Shown piece by piece: positions 6,877-14,309 of a DNA stretch of 18,789 nt (position 1 is its first letter; the number at the start of each line of letters is the position of its first letter). The notes below the pieces were generated by a model. That model was not told the origin of the DNA and ran no database searches. It was given only the letters and a program-made list of their open reading frames with translations. Source of the DNA: Pedobacter sp. UBA4863 (GTDB lineage: Bacteria > Bacteroidota > Bacteroidia > Sphingobacteriales > Sphingobacteriaceae); the NCBI RefSeq assembly GCF_002399615.1, contig NZ_DHDZ01000026.1, positions 23,038 through 41,826 of the forward strand, given 5' to 3'. The translations under genes were made by a program, and so were the position numbers.

Positions 6877-7671
6877 TTATTCTATTGTTGTGGCTACGGA
6901 AGTAGCGTCTGCATCTTCTACCTTTTTATAGGCAAGAAATGCTTTTTGATTTTTGTACCCATTGCGTAGGGGGTTTTCTAAAATCTCTTTCATGGACATT
7001 AATTTGTACACATAAGCGCCAGTTTCTCTATTTAATTTCATCTTAAAATAGTTGTCTTGCTTTTGCTTACTAATTTGTCTCCTCATGTGCCCATCGCCTA
7101 CATTGTAGGCTGCCGCAACTAAAGTCCAACTTTCAAATATATCGTAAAGTTCACTAATATATTTTGCTGCTGCAATGGTAGATTTTTTTAAGTTATAACG
7201 CTCATCTACCTTTTTATTTACTTTTAACCCATACATACGGGCTGTACCAGGCATAAATTGCCAAAAACCAGCGGCACCTTTTGGCGAAACACCTCCCCTT
7301 AAGCCAGACTCGACCAATGGAAGGTATTTAAAGTCATTAGGTATTCCATAGGCAGCCAAAATAGGTTCTACAACGGGAAACCACTCTGCTGCTTTTTTAT
7401 GCAAACGGTTTGTTTGCAAATTCTGGTATGAAAATGAAGCCAAAGTCTTCTCCATTTTCTGAGTTACCTTGTCATCGCCAATTGGCAATGTTTCTTCGGC
7501 AAACTCTAATTGAGCTATTGAAAACACCGGCTCATCGGCTTCTTTTTTAATCTTGGTATAGTTATCTTTCTTAAGATTTTCTACTTTGGTTGGTAGCTTA
7601 TAAGCAAACACTTTGGCCATTAGCAGTAACCCTAAAATTACTGTTAACGGAATGAGGTGTTTCTTTAACAT
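6877..7671 (-). CDS. Exported lytic transglycosylase, SLT domain (MltD-like, no LysM)
   Basis: Cleaves peptidoglycan glycan strands non-hydrolytically, forming 1,6-anhydro-muropeptides, on the outer side of the inner membrane. Residues 1-23 are a signal peptide or membrane anchor with a strong hydrophobic core. The SLT domain (about 100-215) contains the catalytic Glu E121 in YLPLVESGL, then SPKGAAGFWQFMPGTARMYGL and VAAAYNVGDG, all family motifs. The protein has 264 residues. Unlike many MltD-type proteins there is no LysM domain after the catalytic part; the C-terminal 50 residues are basic and then acidic. The ATG at 7671 is preceded by AGGAGG at a good distance, a rare strong Shine-Dalgarno for this phylum. 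Promoter and terminator are both visible, making this a complete single-gene unit. Confidence 0.93.
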   Translation of the reverse strand: MLKKHLIPLTVILGLLLMAKVFAYKLPTKVENLKKDNYTKIKKEADEPVFSIAQLEFAEETLPIGDDKVTQKMEKTLASFSYQNLQTNRLHKKAAEWFPVVEPILAAYGIPNDFKYLPLVESGLRGGVSPKGAAGFWQFMPGTARMYGLKVNKKVDERYNLKKSTIAAAKYISELYDIFESWTLVAAAYNVGDGHMRRQISKQKQDNYFKMKLNRETGAYVYKLMSMKEILENPLRNGYKNQKAFLAYKKVEDADATSVATTIE

Positions 7672-7709
7672 CTTCCTCCTTTTTTAGTTAACACTTAATA
7701 CTTGGGGGG

Positions 7710-7740
7710 CAAAGGTACAATTTATTTATTTAACTATCAA
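7710..7740 (-). promoter_or_regulatory. Promoter of the lytic transglycosylase gene
   Basis: On the minus strand TTG (7740-7738), a 20-bp spacer, then TACCTTTG (7717-7710). This is a full match to the Bacteroidota consensus. The leader is about 35 nt and contains AGGAGG just before the ATG. Confidence 0.8.
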
Positions 7741-7836
7741 CCACTTACAAAAATAAGCGTAAAAACAGGGGTTTAAAACTGCTTAAAGCTAGATTTTGGC
7801 AGCACAGTTTTTTCATAAAATCGGTCAAAAGCTGGG

Positions 7837-7866
7837 TTGCTTATCCATACAAATTTGCTAACTTTG
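7837..7866 (+). promoter_or_regulatory. Promoter of the pseudouridine synthase gene
   Basis: TTG (7837-7839), a 19-bp spacer, then TAACTTTG (7859-7866), a full consensus match. The predicted transcript starts at the base of the hairpin at 7868-7889. Confidence 0.82.
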
Positions 7867-7867
7867 C

Positions 7868-7889
7868 AGCCGCATTATTTTATGCGGTT
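7868..7889 (+). promoter_or_regulatory. 5'-end hairpin in the pseudouridine synthase leader
   Basis: CCGCAT (7870-7875) pairs with ATGCGG (7882-7887) around a 6-nt AT loop, with two more flanking pairs (one G-T). Because the -7 box ends at 7866, this stem would sit at or near the extreme 5' end of the mRNA. It could protect the transcript or affect translation. Confidence 0.5.
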
Positions 7890-7901
7890 ATAAAGCGTAT
7901 C

Positions 7902-9269
7902 ATGACAAACAGTAACAAAGGGAAAAGTCGGGATGACAAGTCCAAACCTGGCAAAAGCACCACGGGAAGAAGAAGCTCGGTAGATAGCGACAAGCCAAAA
8001 AGATTTAGCGGCAAAGACGAAAGCAAGAGCAGAAGTTTTGAGGCTAAAGACAGAAGAGATTCTAAGTATTCCAAGGGCGATGATTTCAAACCTCGCTCTA
8101 CAAGATCAAAAAATAGTTCCGAAGAAAAATCAGGTTTCCAAAAATCATTCGATAAAAAAGATTTTAAAGGCGGTAGCCCAAAAGGCAGAGATTTCCAATC
8201 TCGTTCTGCTAGACCTAGAAAAGATGCTAACGAAGCGACTGGCTTCCAAAAATCTTTTGAACAGAGAGAAAGCAAGCCTTGGAACAAACAAGACAGCTCT
8301 TTTTCTGGCAGAGGAAATACTGGCCGCGATGAAAATGCTAGCGGAAAAAGAAGCTATGTAAAAAAAGATAATTACGCAAAAGACGGGGCAGCTTCTAAAT
8401 TTTCGGACAGGAAAGAGGGTGGCAACCGTTATAGCGACCATCGTCCGTTTAGAAAAAGAGAAGACAGCAACTTTAAATATAAAAAAGAGGATAAGGGCGA
8501 AAGAGTAGCACCAACCTTAAGAGGAAGAAAAAACACGCCTAAAGGTGATGACGACTTAATTCGTTTGAACCGTTATATTGCGAATTCTGGCGTATGCTCT
8601 CGTCGTAAGGCTGATGAATTAATTGAAGCTGGTGTAGTTTCGGTAAACGGCGTGCCTGTTACCGAATTGGGCCACAAGGTAAACCCTTATAAAGACGAAG
8701 TAAGGTACAATGGTGAGTTGCTTAAACGTGAAAAGAAAGTTTATGTGCTTTTAAATAAGCCAAAAGATTATATCACTACCACAGAAGACCCACAAGAGCG
8801 CAAAACGGTAATGCACTTGGTAGAAAAGGCCAGTCGCGAGCGTATTTACCCAGTTGGCCGTTTAGATAGAAATACCACCGGTCTCTTGTTAATGACCAAC
8901 GATGGCGAGTTGGCCGACAGGCTTTCGCACCCACGCAATGGCATTACCAAGATTTATCAGGTAGAGCTAAGCAAAAATTTAGTACAAGGCGATTTCAATA
9001 AAATTGAATTTGGTTTAGAACTAGAAGATGGTTTTATTAAACCTGATAATATTTCTTATGTAACTGGAGGCAGCAAAAAAGAAATTGGCATACAAATTCA
9101 CAGTGGCAAAAACAGGATTGTTCGCCGCATTTTTGAACATTTAGGTTACGATGTGGTAAAGCTAGATCGTGTAGTTTATGGCAACTTGACCAAAAAAGAT
9201 TTACCTAGGGGCAAATGGCGCTTCTTAGAAGAGCACGAATTAGTTCAGATTAAACATTTGATTAAATAA
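7902..9269 (+). CDS. RsuA/RluB-family pseudouridine synthase with long basic N-terminal extension
   Basis: Converts a specific uridine of rRNA to pseudouridine. Residues about 219-265 are an S4 RNA-binding domain (LNRYIANSGVCSRRKADELI). The catalytic domain follows, with Asp D322 in the GRLDRNTTGLLLMTNDGEL motif and KNRIVRRIFEHLGYDV near the end. Residues 1-215 are an added low-complexity region very rich in Lys, Arg, Ser, Asp and Gly, containing GFQKSF twice (78-83, 114-119). Typical RluB/RsuA proteins lack such a long tail, although extended forms are common in Bacteroidota. The tail is probably disordered and may bind RNA. The family modifies 23S (RluB/E/F) or 16S (RsuA) rRNA; the exact target is not decided by sequence here, so no symbol is given. 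The ATG at 7902 lies 35 nt past a good promoter; a terminator follows the stop. Confidence 0.93.
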   Translation: MTNSNKGKSRDDKSKPGKSTTGRRSSVDSDKPKRFSGKDESKSRSFEAKDRRDSKYSKGDDFKPRSTRSKNSSEEKSGFQKSFDKKDFKGGSPKGRDFQSRSARPRKDANEATGFQKSFEQRESKPWNKQDSSFSGRGNTGRDENASGKRSYVKKDNYAKDGAASKFSDRKEGGNRYSDHRPFRKREDSNFKYKKEDKGERVAPTLRGRKNTPKGDDDLIRLNRYIANSGVCSRRKADELIEAGVVSVNGVPVTELGHKVNPYKDEVRYNGELLKREKKVYVLLNKPKDYITTTEDPQERKTVMHLVEKASRERIYPVGRLDRNTTGLLLMTNDGELADRLSHPRNGITKIYQVELSKNLVQGDFNKIEFGLELEDGFIKPDNISYVTGGSKKEIGIQIHSGKNRIVRRIFEHLGYDVVKLDRVVYGNLTKKDLPRGKWRFLEEHELVQIKHLIK

Positions 9270-9278
9270 TAAAACAGC

Positions 9279-9308
9279 ATGCGCAAAACAACCTTTTGCG
9301 CATTTTTT
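9279..9308 (+). terminator. Rho-independent terminator of the pseudouridine synthase gene
   Basis: A perfect 10-bp stem ATGCGCAAAA (9279-9288) and TTTTGCGCAT (9294-9303) with a 5-nt loop, followed by TTTTT. It begins 9 bp after the stop codon. The ATG at 9279, which would open a longer frame for the next gene, is part of this stem. Confidence 0.92.
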
Positions 9309-9325
9309 ATTTATGATTATCTTTC
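9296..9325 (+). promoter_or_regulatory. Candidate promoter of the lactonase gene, overlapping the terminator
   Basis: TTG (9296-9298), a 19-bp spacer, then TATCTTTC (9318-9325), one base off the -7 consensus. It lies 16 nt before the chosen ATG. The -33 element sits in the right arm of the preceding terminator stem. Confidence 0.5.
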
Positions 9326-9341
9326 CATAAAATCTAATAGC

Positions 9342-10442
9342 ATGCTTAGAAAACTTTTGTTAGTCTTTTTATTGAGTATTAATGCTTTGTATGCCGCCGC
9401 TCAAAGTGGTAAACTTATTGTTGGCACTTACACCAATAAAGGCAATAGCGAAGGTATATATGTGTACGATTTTGATAGTAAAACCGCACATGCAAAACAG
9501 GTAAGCATTATCAAAAACGTTTTTAATCCAAGTTATTTGGCTTTGAGTAAAAACAGCGATTTTTTGTATAGTGTTTATGAAGATGGCACAAACAGTGCGG
9601 CGAGTGCCTTCAGGTTTAATGCAACAACTGGCGAGGCCAATTTCTTGAACAAGGAGGCTACCAAAGGAAGCAATCCGTGTTTTATATTAACCGATGGCAA
9701 AAATGCGCTTACAGCAAACTACAGCGGTGGCAGCATTAGTGTTTTTGGCATTAAAGCCGATGGTTCGCTTACTTCGATCAAGCAAAACATACAACATATA
9801 GGCAGTGGCCCTGATAAACGCCAAGCAAGCGCACACGTACATCAAGTATTATTTTCTCCAGATAAAAAATATGTGATAGCAACAGATTTGGGAGAAGACA
9901 AGGTTTATGTTTACCATTATCAGGCAGATGCCCAAGCTCCTTTAACCTTAAAGCAAAGCATTAAAACCAATGCAGGCACGGGCCCTCGTCATTTAACTTT
10001 TAGTCCAAATGGCAAATTTGCTTACTTGGCACATGAATTTAATGGCAAAATTAGTGTGTTTAGCTACAATGATGGCAATTTATCATTACTACAAGAGGTA
10101 GCAACCGTGGCTAAAGATTTTACTGGTAAAATTGATGCTGCCGATATTCATCTCTCTGCAGATGGCAGGTTCTTATATGAGAGCAATCGTGGCGATGCCA
10201 CTGCTATTAATGTTTTTGCTGTGCAAAAAAATGGCAAGTTAAGTGCCGTAGAAACGGTAAGTTCGTTAGGCAAAGGCCCTCGTAACTTTACCATAGACCC
10301 CAGCGGAAAATATTTATTGGTTGCACACCAATATACTAATAATGTGGTTATTTTTAATAGAAACACCCAAACAGGCAAATTAACTGATAGTGGCAAGCAA
10401 ATTAATGTAGGTACACCTGTTTGCTTGGTTTTTAGCAAGTAA
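9342..10442 (+). CDS. Exported beta-propeller lactonase (6-phosphogluconolactonase-like, YbhE family)
   Basis: A 366-residue seven-bladed-propeller lactonase. Repeated blades show as LIVGTYTNKGNSEGIYVYDFD, FNPSYLALSKNSDFLYSVYE, HVHQVLFSPDKKYVIATDLGEDKVYVYHY, GTGPRHLTFSPNGKFAYLAHE and GPRNFTIDPSGKYLLVAHQYTNNVVIF, which match the lactonase family. E. coli Pgl of this fold hydrolyses 6-phosphogluconolactone in the cytoplasm. Here residues 1-21 (MLRKLLLVFLLSINALYAAAQ) are a clear signal peptide, so the protein should be periplasmic or outer-membrane facing. A sugar lactone outside the cytoplasm is then a more likely substrate than the pentose-phosphate intermediate; this is inference. The start was moved to the ATG at 9342: the longer frame from 9279 begins inside the preceding terminator and would put 21 residues before the signal peptide. 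It ends 6 bp from the convergent bshA stop. Confidence 0.9.
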   Translation: MLRKLLLVFLLSINALYAAAQSGKLIVGTYTNKGNSEGIYVYDFDSKTAHAKQVSIIKNVFNPSYLALSKNSDFLYSVYEDGTNSAASAFRFNATTGEANFLNKEATKGSNPCFILTDGKNALTANYSGGSISVFGIKADGSLTSIKQNIQHIGSGPDKRQASAHVHQVLFSPDKKYVIATDLGEDKVYVYHYQADAQAPLTLKQSIKTNAGTGPRHLTFSPNGKFAYLAHEFNGKISVFSYNDGNLSLLQEVATVAKDFTGKIDAADIHLSADGRFLYESNRGDATAINVFAVQKNGKLSAVETVSSLGKGPRNFTIDPSGKYLLVAHQYTNNVVIFNRNTQTGKLTDSGKQINVGTPVCLVFSK

Positions 10443-10448
10443 GCCAAC

Positions 10449-11579
10449 TTAGTTCTTTTTACTTACCACTTCTTCGTAACAAGCTACATATTGCGGAAGT
10501 ATCTTCTTTAAGTCGAAATCTTTTGCACGTGTTAGCGCATTTTCTTTAAAGTAATCGAGTGTTTTTTGGTCGCTTAATATGGTAATGGCTTTATTGGCCA
10601 TGTCTTCAACATCGCCTACGTTACACATGTAACCGCAAAAATCGTCTATATTAAGTTCTGGCAAACCACCAGCATTTGATGAAATTACCGGCACCTTACA
10701 AGCCATAGCTTCTAAGGCCGCTAGGCCAAAACTTTCGTTTTCTGAGGGGATAACAAATAAATCGGAGACCGATAATATTTCTTCTACAGCGTCTTGCTTT
10801 CCTAAAAACCTTACGTTATCGCAAATATCCAATTCGCGGCATAACTGTTCGTTTGCAGAGCGCTCTGGGCCGTCGCCAACCATTAATAGTTTAGACGGAA
10901 TTTTGTCTAACACTTTACGAAACATGCGAATTACATCTTCTGTACGCTTTACTTTCCTAAAGTTAGAGGTATGTATTAAAATGCGTTCGTTATTAGGTGC
11001 AATTGCCTTTTTAAAATGATCTTTAGGCTGTAAGCTAAAGCGGTTAAAATCAATAAAGTTAGGTATAACCTTAATGTCCTTACTGATTTCGAAATGACGA
11101 TAGGTATCTTCTTTTAAATCTTCGGAAACGGTAGTAATGCCATCGCTTTGGTTAATAGAAAAAGTTACCACCGGTTTATAGGTAGGATCTTTACCTACCA
11201 ATGAAATATCTGTACCGTGCAAGGTAGTTACAAACGGAATGTGTATGCCATAAGTAGCTAAAATTTGCTTGGCCATAAAAGCGGCAGAAGCATGAGGAAT
11301 GGCATAATGCACATGCAGAATGTCCAGTTTTTCGAAGCGCACTACATCTACCAGCTTACTTGCCAATGCCGATTCGTAAGGGGCATAATCAAACAGCGGA
11401 TAATCTCTAACCGCAACTTCGTGATAAAACAAATTGGCCGAGAAAAAATCTAACCTGGCTGGCTGGCTATAAGTAATAAAATGCACCTGATGTCCTTCGT
11501 TGGCTAGGGCCTTGCCCAGCTCTGTAGCAACTACGCCACTACCTCCAAAGGTAGGGTAACAAACTATTCCTATTTTCAT
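10449..11579 (-). CDS. bshA: N-acetyl-alpha-D-glucosaminyl L-malate synthase BshA
   Basis: A GT4-family glycosyltransferase that joins UDP-GlcNAc and L-malate, the first step of bacillithiol synthesis, in the cytoplasm. The N-terminus MKIGIVCYPTFGGSGVVATELGKALANEGHQVHFITYS is characteristic of BshA. LHVHYAIPHASAAFMAKQIL and TTLHGTDISLVGKDPTYKPV are further family blocks. The GT4 donor-site E-x7-E is in PSENESFGLAALEAMACKVPVISSNAGG. At 376 residues the length is normal. Bacillithiol is the main low-molecular-weight thiol of many Bacillota and several Bacteroidota. The other steps (bshB, bshC) are not in the window. The 6-bp gap to the lactonase stop leaves no room for a terminator between them. 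A TACATTTG sequence on the minus strand at 11654-11661 could be its -7 box, without a clear -33. Confidence 0.94.
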   Translation of the reverse strand: MKIGIVCYPTFGGSGVVATELGKALANEGHQVHFITYSQPARLDFFSANLFYHEVAVRDYPLFDYAPYESALASKLVDVVRFEKLDILHVHYAIPHASAAFMAKQILATYGIHIPFVTTLHGTDISLVGKDPTYKPVVTFSINQSDGITTVSEDLKEDTYRHFEISKDIKVIPNFIDFNRFSLQPKDHFKKAIAPNNERILIHTSNFRKVKRTEDVIRMFRKVLDKIPSKLLMVGDGPERSANEQLCRELDICDNVRFLGKQDAVEEILSVSDLFVIPSENESFGLAALEAMACKVPVISSNAGGLPELNIDDFCGYMCNVGDVEDMANKAITILSDQKTLDYFKENALTRAKDFDLKKILPQYVACYEEVVSKKN

Positions 11580-11744
11580 TTATAATGATATTGCGCAATG
11601 CCCTATAGACATTAAGTTGGTTTTTAGCAAAATCTATGTAGATAAAGCATTGGCAAATGTAAATGATATCTTATTTAAAGATTGTTATCTGTTGGTAATA
11701 ATTGCTAAGGGCACCGTATAAATTTGTAAGCTAAAGCCTTACGC

Positions 11745-12215
11745 TTACTTATAATCAAATACTATAGTTGGCTTTTTGTAGCTCGCTTTCCTTTCTTCGG
11801 CCTGTATTTCTACCCTTAATTTTTCAACTGCTTTAATTTGTTTGTTAAAACGGTCTAGTGCCTTTTGCGATTCTTGCATATCGCTTTTTGCTTTCTTCGC
11901 TAATTTTGCTGTTTCTTTAATATCTACGACAGCACCGCCAGATAGCCTATCGGTATGCTTGCTGTTTTTTGCTGCCGACTCCTTGGCTTTATCATTTGCA
12001 TTCAAAAGTTTCAGTCTTAGCTTTTCAACTTCGGCCTCTTCTTTTGCTTCATCAATTTTTAATTCTTGTATTTTCTGGCTAGCTTTTAAAGCTTCTAATC
12101 TTGCTGTTAAAACGCCCACAGAATCTTTTGAAACCTTAGCTTCGTAAGTTTGTGCCTTTGTTTCTACAGTTAACGCCAATGCCAGACCAAGTGATAGATA
12201 GATGTATTTTTTCAT
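11745..12215 (-). CDS. Exported coiled-coil protein of unknown function
   Basis: Not recognised as a named family. From the ATG at 12215 it has 156 residues. MKKYIYLSLGLALALTVETKAQ is a signal peptide, with likely cleavage after KA. The mature part is almost entirely charged helix (Glu/Lys/Ala/Leu rich), with heptad-like segments such as VGVLTARLEALKASQKIQELKIDEAKEEAEVEKLRLKLL split below: about residues 32-75 and 95-140. These are separated by a Gly-containing break (DRLSGGAVVDIK). It ends in PTIVFDYK. The frame could start 8 codons earlier at 12239, but the chosen ATG places the basic residues directly before the hydrophobic core. It is probably periplasmic and may form a dimeric coiled coil; no partner is suggested by its neighbours. 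No promoter consensus was found upstream. Confidence 0.8.
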   Translation of the reverse strand: MKKYIYLSLGLALALTVETKAQTYEAKVSKDSVGVLTARLEALKASQKIQELKIDEAKEEAEVEKLRLKLLNANDKAKESAAKNSKHTDRLSGGAVVDIKETAKLAKKAKSDMQESQKALDRFNKQIKAVEKLRVEIQAEERKASYKKPTIVFDYK

Positions 12216-12344
12216 GATTATTTTTTTATTAGTGACCATTTAAACCATCGGACAACAAGCTTACCGATCGTTTGTTTAGAGCAATACTAAGCTTTTTATT
12301 GATTTTTAGGAAAATTTTGAAGAAGTATTTTAAAACTTTAAGCG

Positions 12345-12830
12345 CTAGGCTTTCATTTCATTTTGCAATACCAAATACATTTCGTTTGGTCTTTGGGTAC
12401 CGATATAGTATTTAAGCCCGTCTCTATCTGTGAGCACTATCGCATCTTTACCCGAAGAAAAAAAGCGCACCGTACCATTTTTATGAAGGTTATATACCGG
12501 GTTATTGAAAAAATATCTGCTGTAAGTTTCCTTGCGTATATCGGCAATATTGTTCAAATCTATGATGACCTTTTTAGTTGTCCATAGCCCGTTTAGTGTA
12601 ACTTTCTTATCCTCTATCACCGTTTTATACTGCACCATAAACAAAAGGATGATAGAAACTGCTATTATTCCGAAGCCCACTACCAAAAATAAATCTACGG
12701 TATTATCTCTATCTCTTTCATAAACATACACGGCAAAACAAAAGGCAGCCATAATTAAACGTATGCAAATACGTATATAATCGCGACCGATGTATTGTTT
12801 TTCTATGTAAGTGTACCTACCGTTGTCCAT
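12345..12830 (-). CDS. Small membrane protein with two TM segments and a PH-like cytoplasmic part
   Basis: Not recognised with certainty. 161 residues. Two membrane segments are visible, at about 20-37 (IRICIRLIMAAFCFAVYV) and 46-67 (DLFLVVGFGIIAVSIILLFMVQ). From residue 70 there are short alternating strands with aromatic residues (VTLNGLWTTKKVIIDLNNIADIRK, then IVLTDRDGLKYYIGT) and a final helix. This is the pattern of bacterial PH-like or YcxB-like domains that follow two membrane helices, given here as a suggestion only. Its ATG (12830-12828) overlaps the tilS stop by one base (TAATG), so the two are probably co-transcribed and translationally coupled. This makes it the one clear operon partner in the window. 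It may be a general downstream gene without functional link to tRNA modification. Confidence 0.78.
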   Translation of the reverse strand: MDNGRYTYIEKQYIGRDYIRICIRLIMAAFCFAVYVYERDRDNTVDLFLVVGFGIIAVSIILLFMVQYKTVIEDKKVTLNGLWTTKKVIIDLNNIADIRKETYSRYFFNNPVYNLHKNGTVRFFSSGKDAIVLTDRDGLKYYIGTQRPNEMYLVLQNEMKA

Positions 12831-14161
12831 TATAAATTTAATACTTCGAATATAGCAACTTTTTTTGTTGTTGCGCTTACTTTATACCTTTCATCTTGCC
12901 TCATTCCTACCACCCATATTAGTTCGCCATTACCATTAATTAACAATGGCACATTGCTTTTTTGCGGCAAAGGCACTTTTTCATCCACAAAAAAATGGCT
13001 CAGCTTTTTAAAAGACTTCATCCCTAAAGGCTTAAACCTATCTCCATCTTGTTTGTAACGTATGATTAATGGAAAAATGAGCAATGCCGCATCTATGCAA
13101 GCAACTTTTTTATTGGCTGTAAAACCTGGACAATCTTCAAAATGCAGCGTTAACTTGTGCTGATTTCCTATTTCGAGCGAACCTTCTTGATGCAGGTAAT
13201 AGATTTGATCATCATGCTTTGCAAGCACAGAAATTACCACCCTCTCCCTATCAATAGTTAAACGATGGGTACTGCTGTAAAAAGATGTTCCGCTCTGTTT
13301 GTCTAACGAGGCTAAAATTTCGTCAACTACAGCATTGGTAAAATGAAAAGGCTTTAGCATTTCGAACCACAATAATTTCTGTGGGTTTAGATTGCTAATG
13401 GCTTCAATAGTTACATAAAACGTTCCATTTTCTTCAAGAAATATCTTTTCCCTTGTTTGTGTTACCACTTGTTGTAGCAAAACCTCGGTTTCTGCAAACC
13501 GGACAATATTTTGGGCAAAGGTTTCTTCTAGGTTAGGGTTAATTTCCCGCAGCTGCGGAATTACTTTTAAACGTATCTTATTTCGGGCATATTTACTGCT
13601 TTGGTTAGAGCTGTCTTCTACATACGAAAACTTGGCATCATCCATGAGTTGATCTATTTGATGTCGCGATAAAAACAGCAAGGGCCTAATAAGTTTACCA
13701 CGTTTAGGCAAAATACCATGCATGCCACTAATGCCAGTGCCCCTAACCAAATTAAGCAAAACTGTTTCAATGGCGTCATTTTGGTGGTGGGCCACTGCAA
13801 TATATTGATAGCCCTGTTGTGTCCTCAATTCTTCGAACCAATTGTAGCGCAGTTCTCTAGCGGCCATTTGCGTAGAAATTCGATGCTGCGTTGCATAGGT
13901 ATTGGTATTAAAATGAACTACATGAAAAGGAACCTCCAGTTGATCTGCCAATAGTTTTACAAAGGCTTCATCGCGTTGGGCCTCATTGGCCCTTAAATTA
14001 AAATTACAGTGTGCTATACTAAAATTAAACCCAGCAAGTTTAAATAGCTGTGCCATTAACACCGAATCTTTACCGCCGCTTACGGCTAGCAATACATGCT
14101 CAGTCTTTTCAAAAAGCTGATGTTGCAAAATGTAATCGGTAAACTGCTGTAATGGTAACAT
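12830..14161 (-). CDS. tilS: tRNA(Ile)-lysidine synthase TilS
   Basis: Modifies cytidine 34 of the CAU anticodon of a minor tRNA-Ile to lysidine with ATP and lysine, changing both amino-acid and codon identity; usually essential. The ATP-pyrophosphatase P-loop is SGGKDS (28-33), in VLLAVSGGKDSVLMAQLF. HCNFNLRANEAQRDEAFV, VAHHQNDAIETVLLNLVRGTGISGMHG and RNKIRLKVIPQLREINPNLE are TilS blocks. The C-terminal domain includes GDRFKPLGMKSFKKLSHFFVDEKVP, typical of TilS. At 443 residues it is full length. The ATG at 14161 gives the expected N-terminus, yet a TATTTTTG box ends just 4 nt upstream, so the mRNA may be leaderless. The stop overlaps the start of the downstream small membrane protein. Confidence 0.96.
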   Translation of the reverse strand: MLPLQQFTDYILQHQLFEKTEHVLLAVSGGKDSVLMAQLFKLAGFNFSIAHCNFNLRANEAQRDEAFVKLLADQLEVPFHVVHFNTNTYATQHRISTQMAARELRYNWFEELRTQQGYQYIAVAHHQNDAIETVLLNLVRGTGISGMHGILPKRGKLIRPLLFLSRHQIDQLMDDAKFSYVEDSSNQSSKYARNKIRLKVIPQLREINPNLEETFAQNIVRFAETEVLLQQVVTQTREKIFLEENGTFYVTIEAISNLNPQKLLWFEMLKPFHFTNAVVDEILASLDKQSGTSFYSSTHRLTIDRERVVISVLAKHDDQIYYLHQEGSLEIGNQHKLTLHFEDCPGFTANKKVACIDAALLIFPLIIRYKQDGDRFKPLGMKSFKKLSHFFVDEKVPLPQKSNVPLLINGNGELIWVVGMRQDERYKVSATTKKVAIFEVLNL

Positions 14162-14165
14162 GTTT

Positions 14166-14173
14166 CAAAAATA
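14166..14173 (-). promoter_or_regulatory. -7 box of tilS, 4 nt from the start codon
   Basis: The minus strand reads TATTTTTG then AAAC and ATG. The match to TANNTTTG is exact. A -33 element is not clear (a T-rich stretch at about 14195-14198 is the best candidate). The start of transcription would fall at or near the ATG. Confidence 0.5.
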
Positions 14174-14180
14174 AGAATTT

Positions 14181-14203
14181 AGTCAGAAGTCAGAAAAGTC
14201 AGA
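14181..14203 (+). repeat. Short tandem repeat AGTCAGA x3
   Basis: AGTCAGA at 14181-14187, 14188-14194 and 14197-14203, the last after two extra A residues. It lies in the divergent tilS/OstA-like promoter region, where slippage could change promoter spacing for tilS. Confidence 0.6.
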
Positions 14204-14309
14204 TGACCGAAGATATAAATGTTAAATTGCAATATTGTTGGAATTAATATTAGGGTAGTCATTTACGACATCAATCCATCATTGGACATCGGACTTTATA
14301 AAAAAAAAC

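Noticed and set aside
7880..8441. Minus-strand and alternative-frame open frames over the basic tail of the pseudouridine synthase
   Set aside because: They result from the AG-rich coding bias of the tail, overlap a well-supported gene, and give repetitive Leu/Ser-rich products.
9279..9341. Upstream extension of the lactonase frame from ATG 9279
   Set aside because: The ATG is inside the terminator stem of the preceding gene, and the extension would place 21 residues before a clear signal peptide.
12216..12239. Upstream extension of the coiled-coil protein frame from 12239
   Set aside because: The ATG at 12215 gives a normal signal peptide (MKKYIYLSL); the 8 extra residues would weaken it and have no other support.
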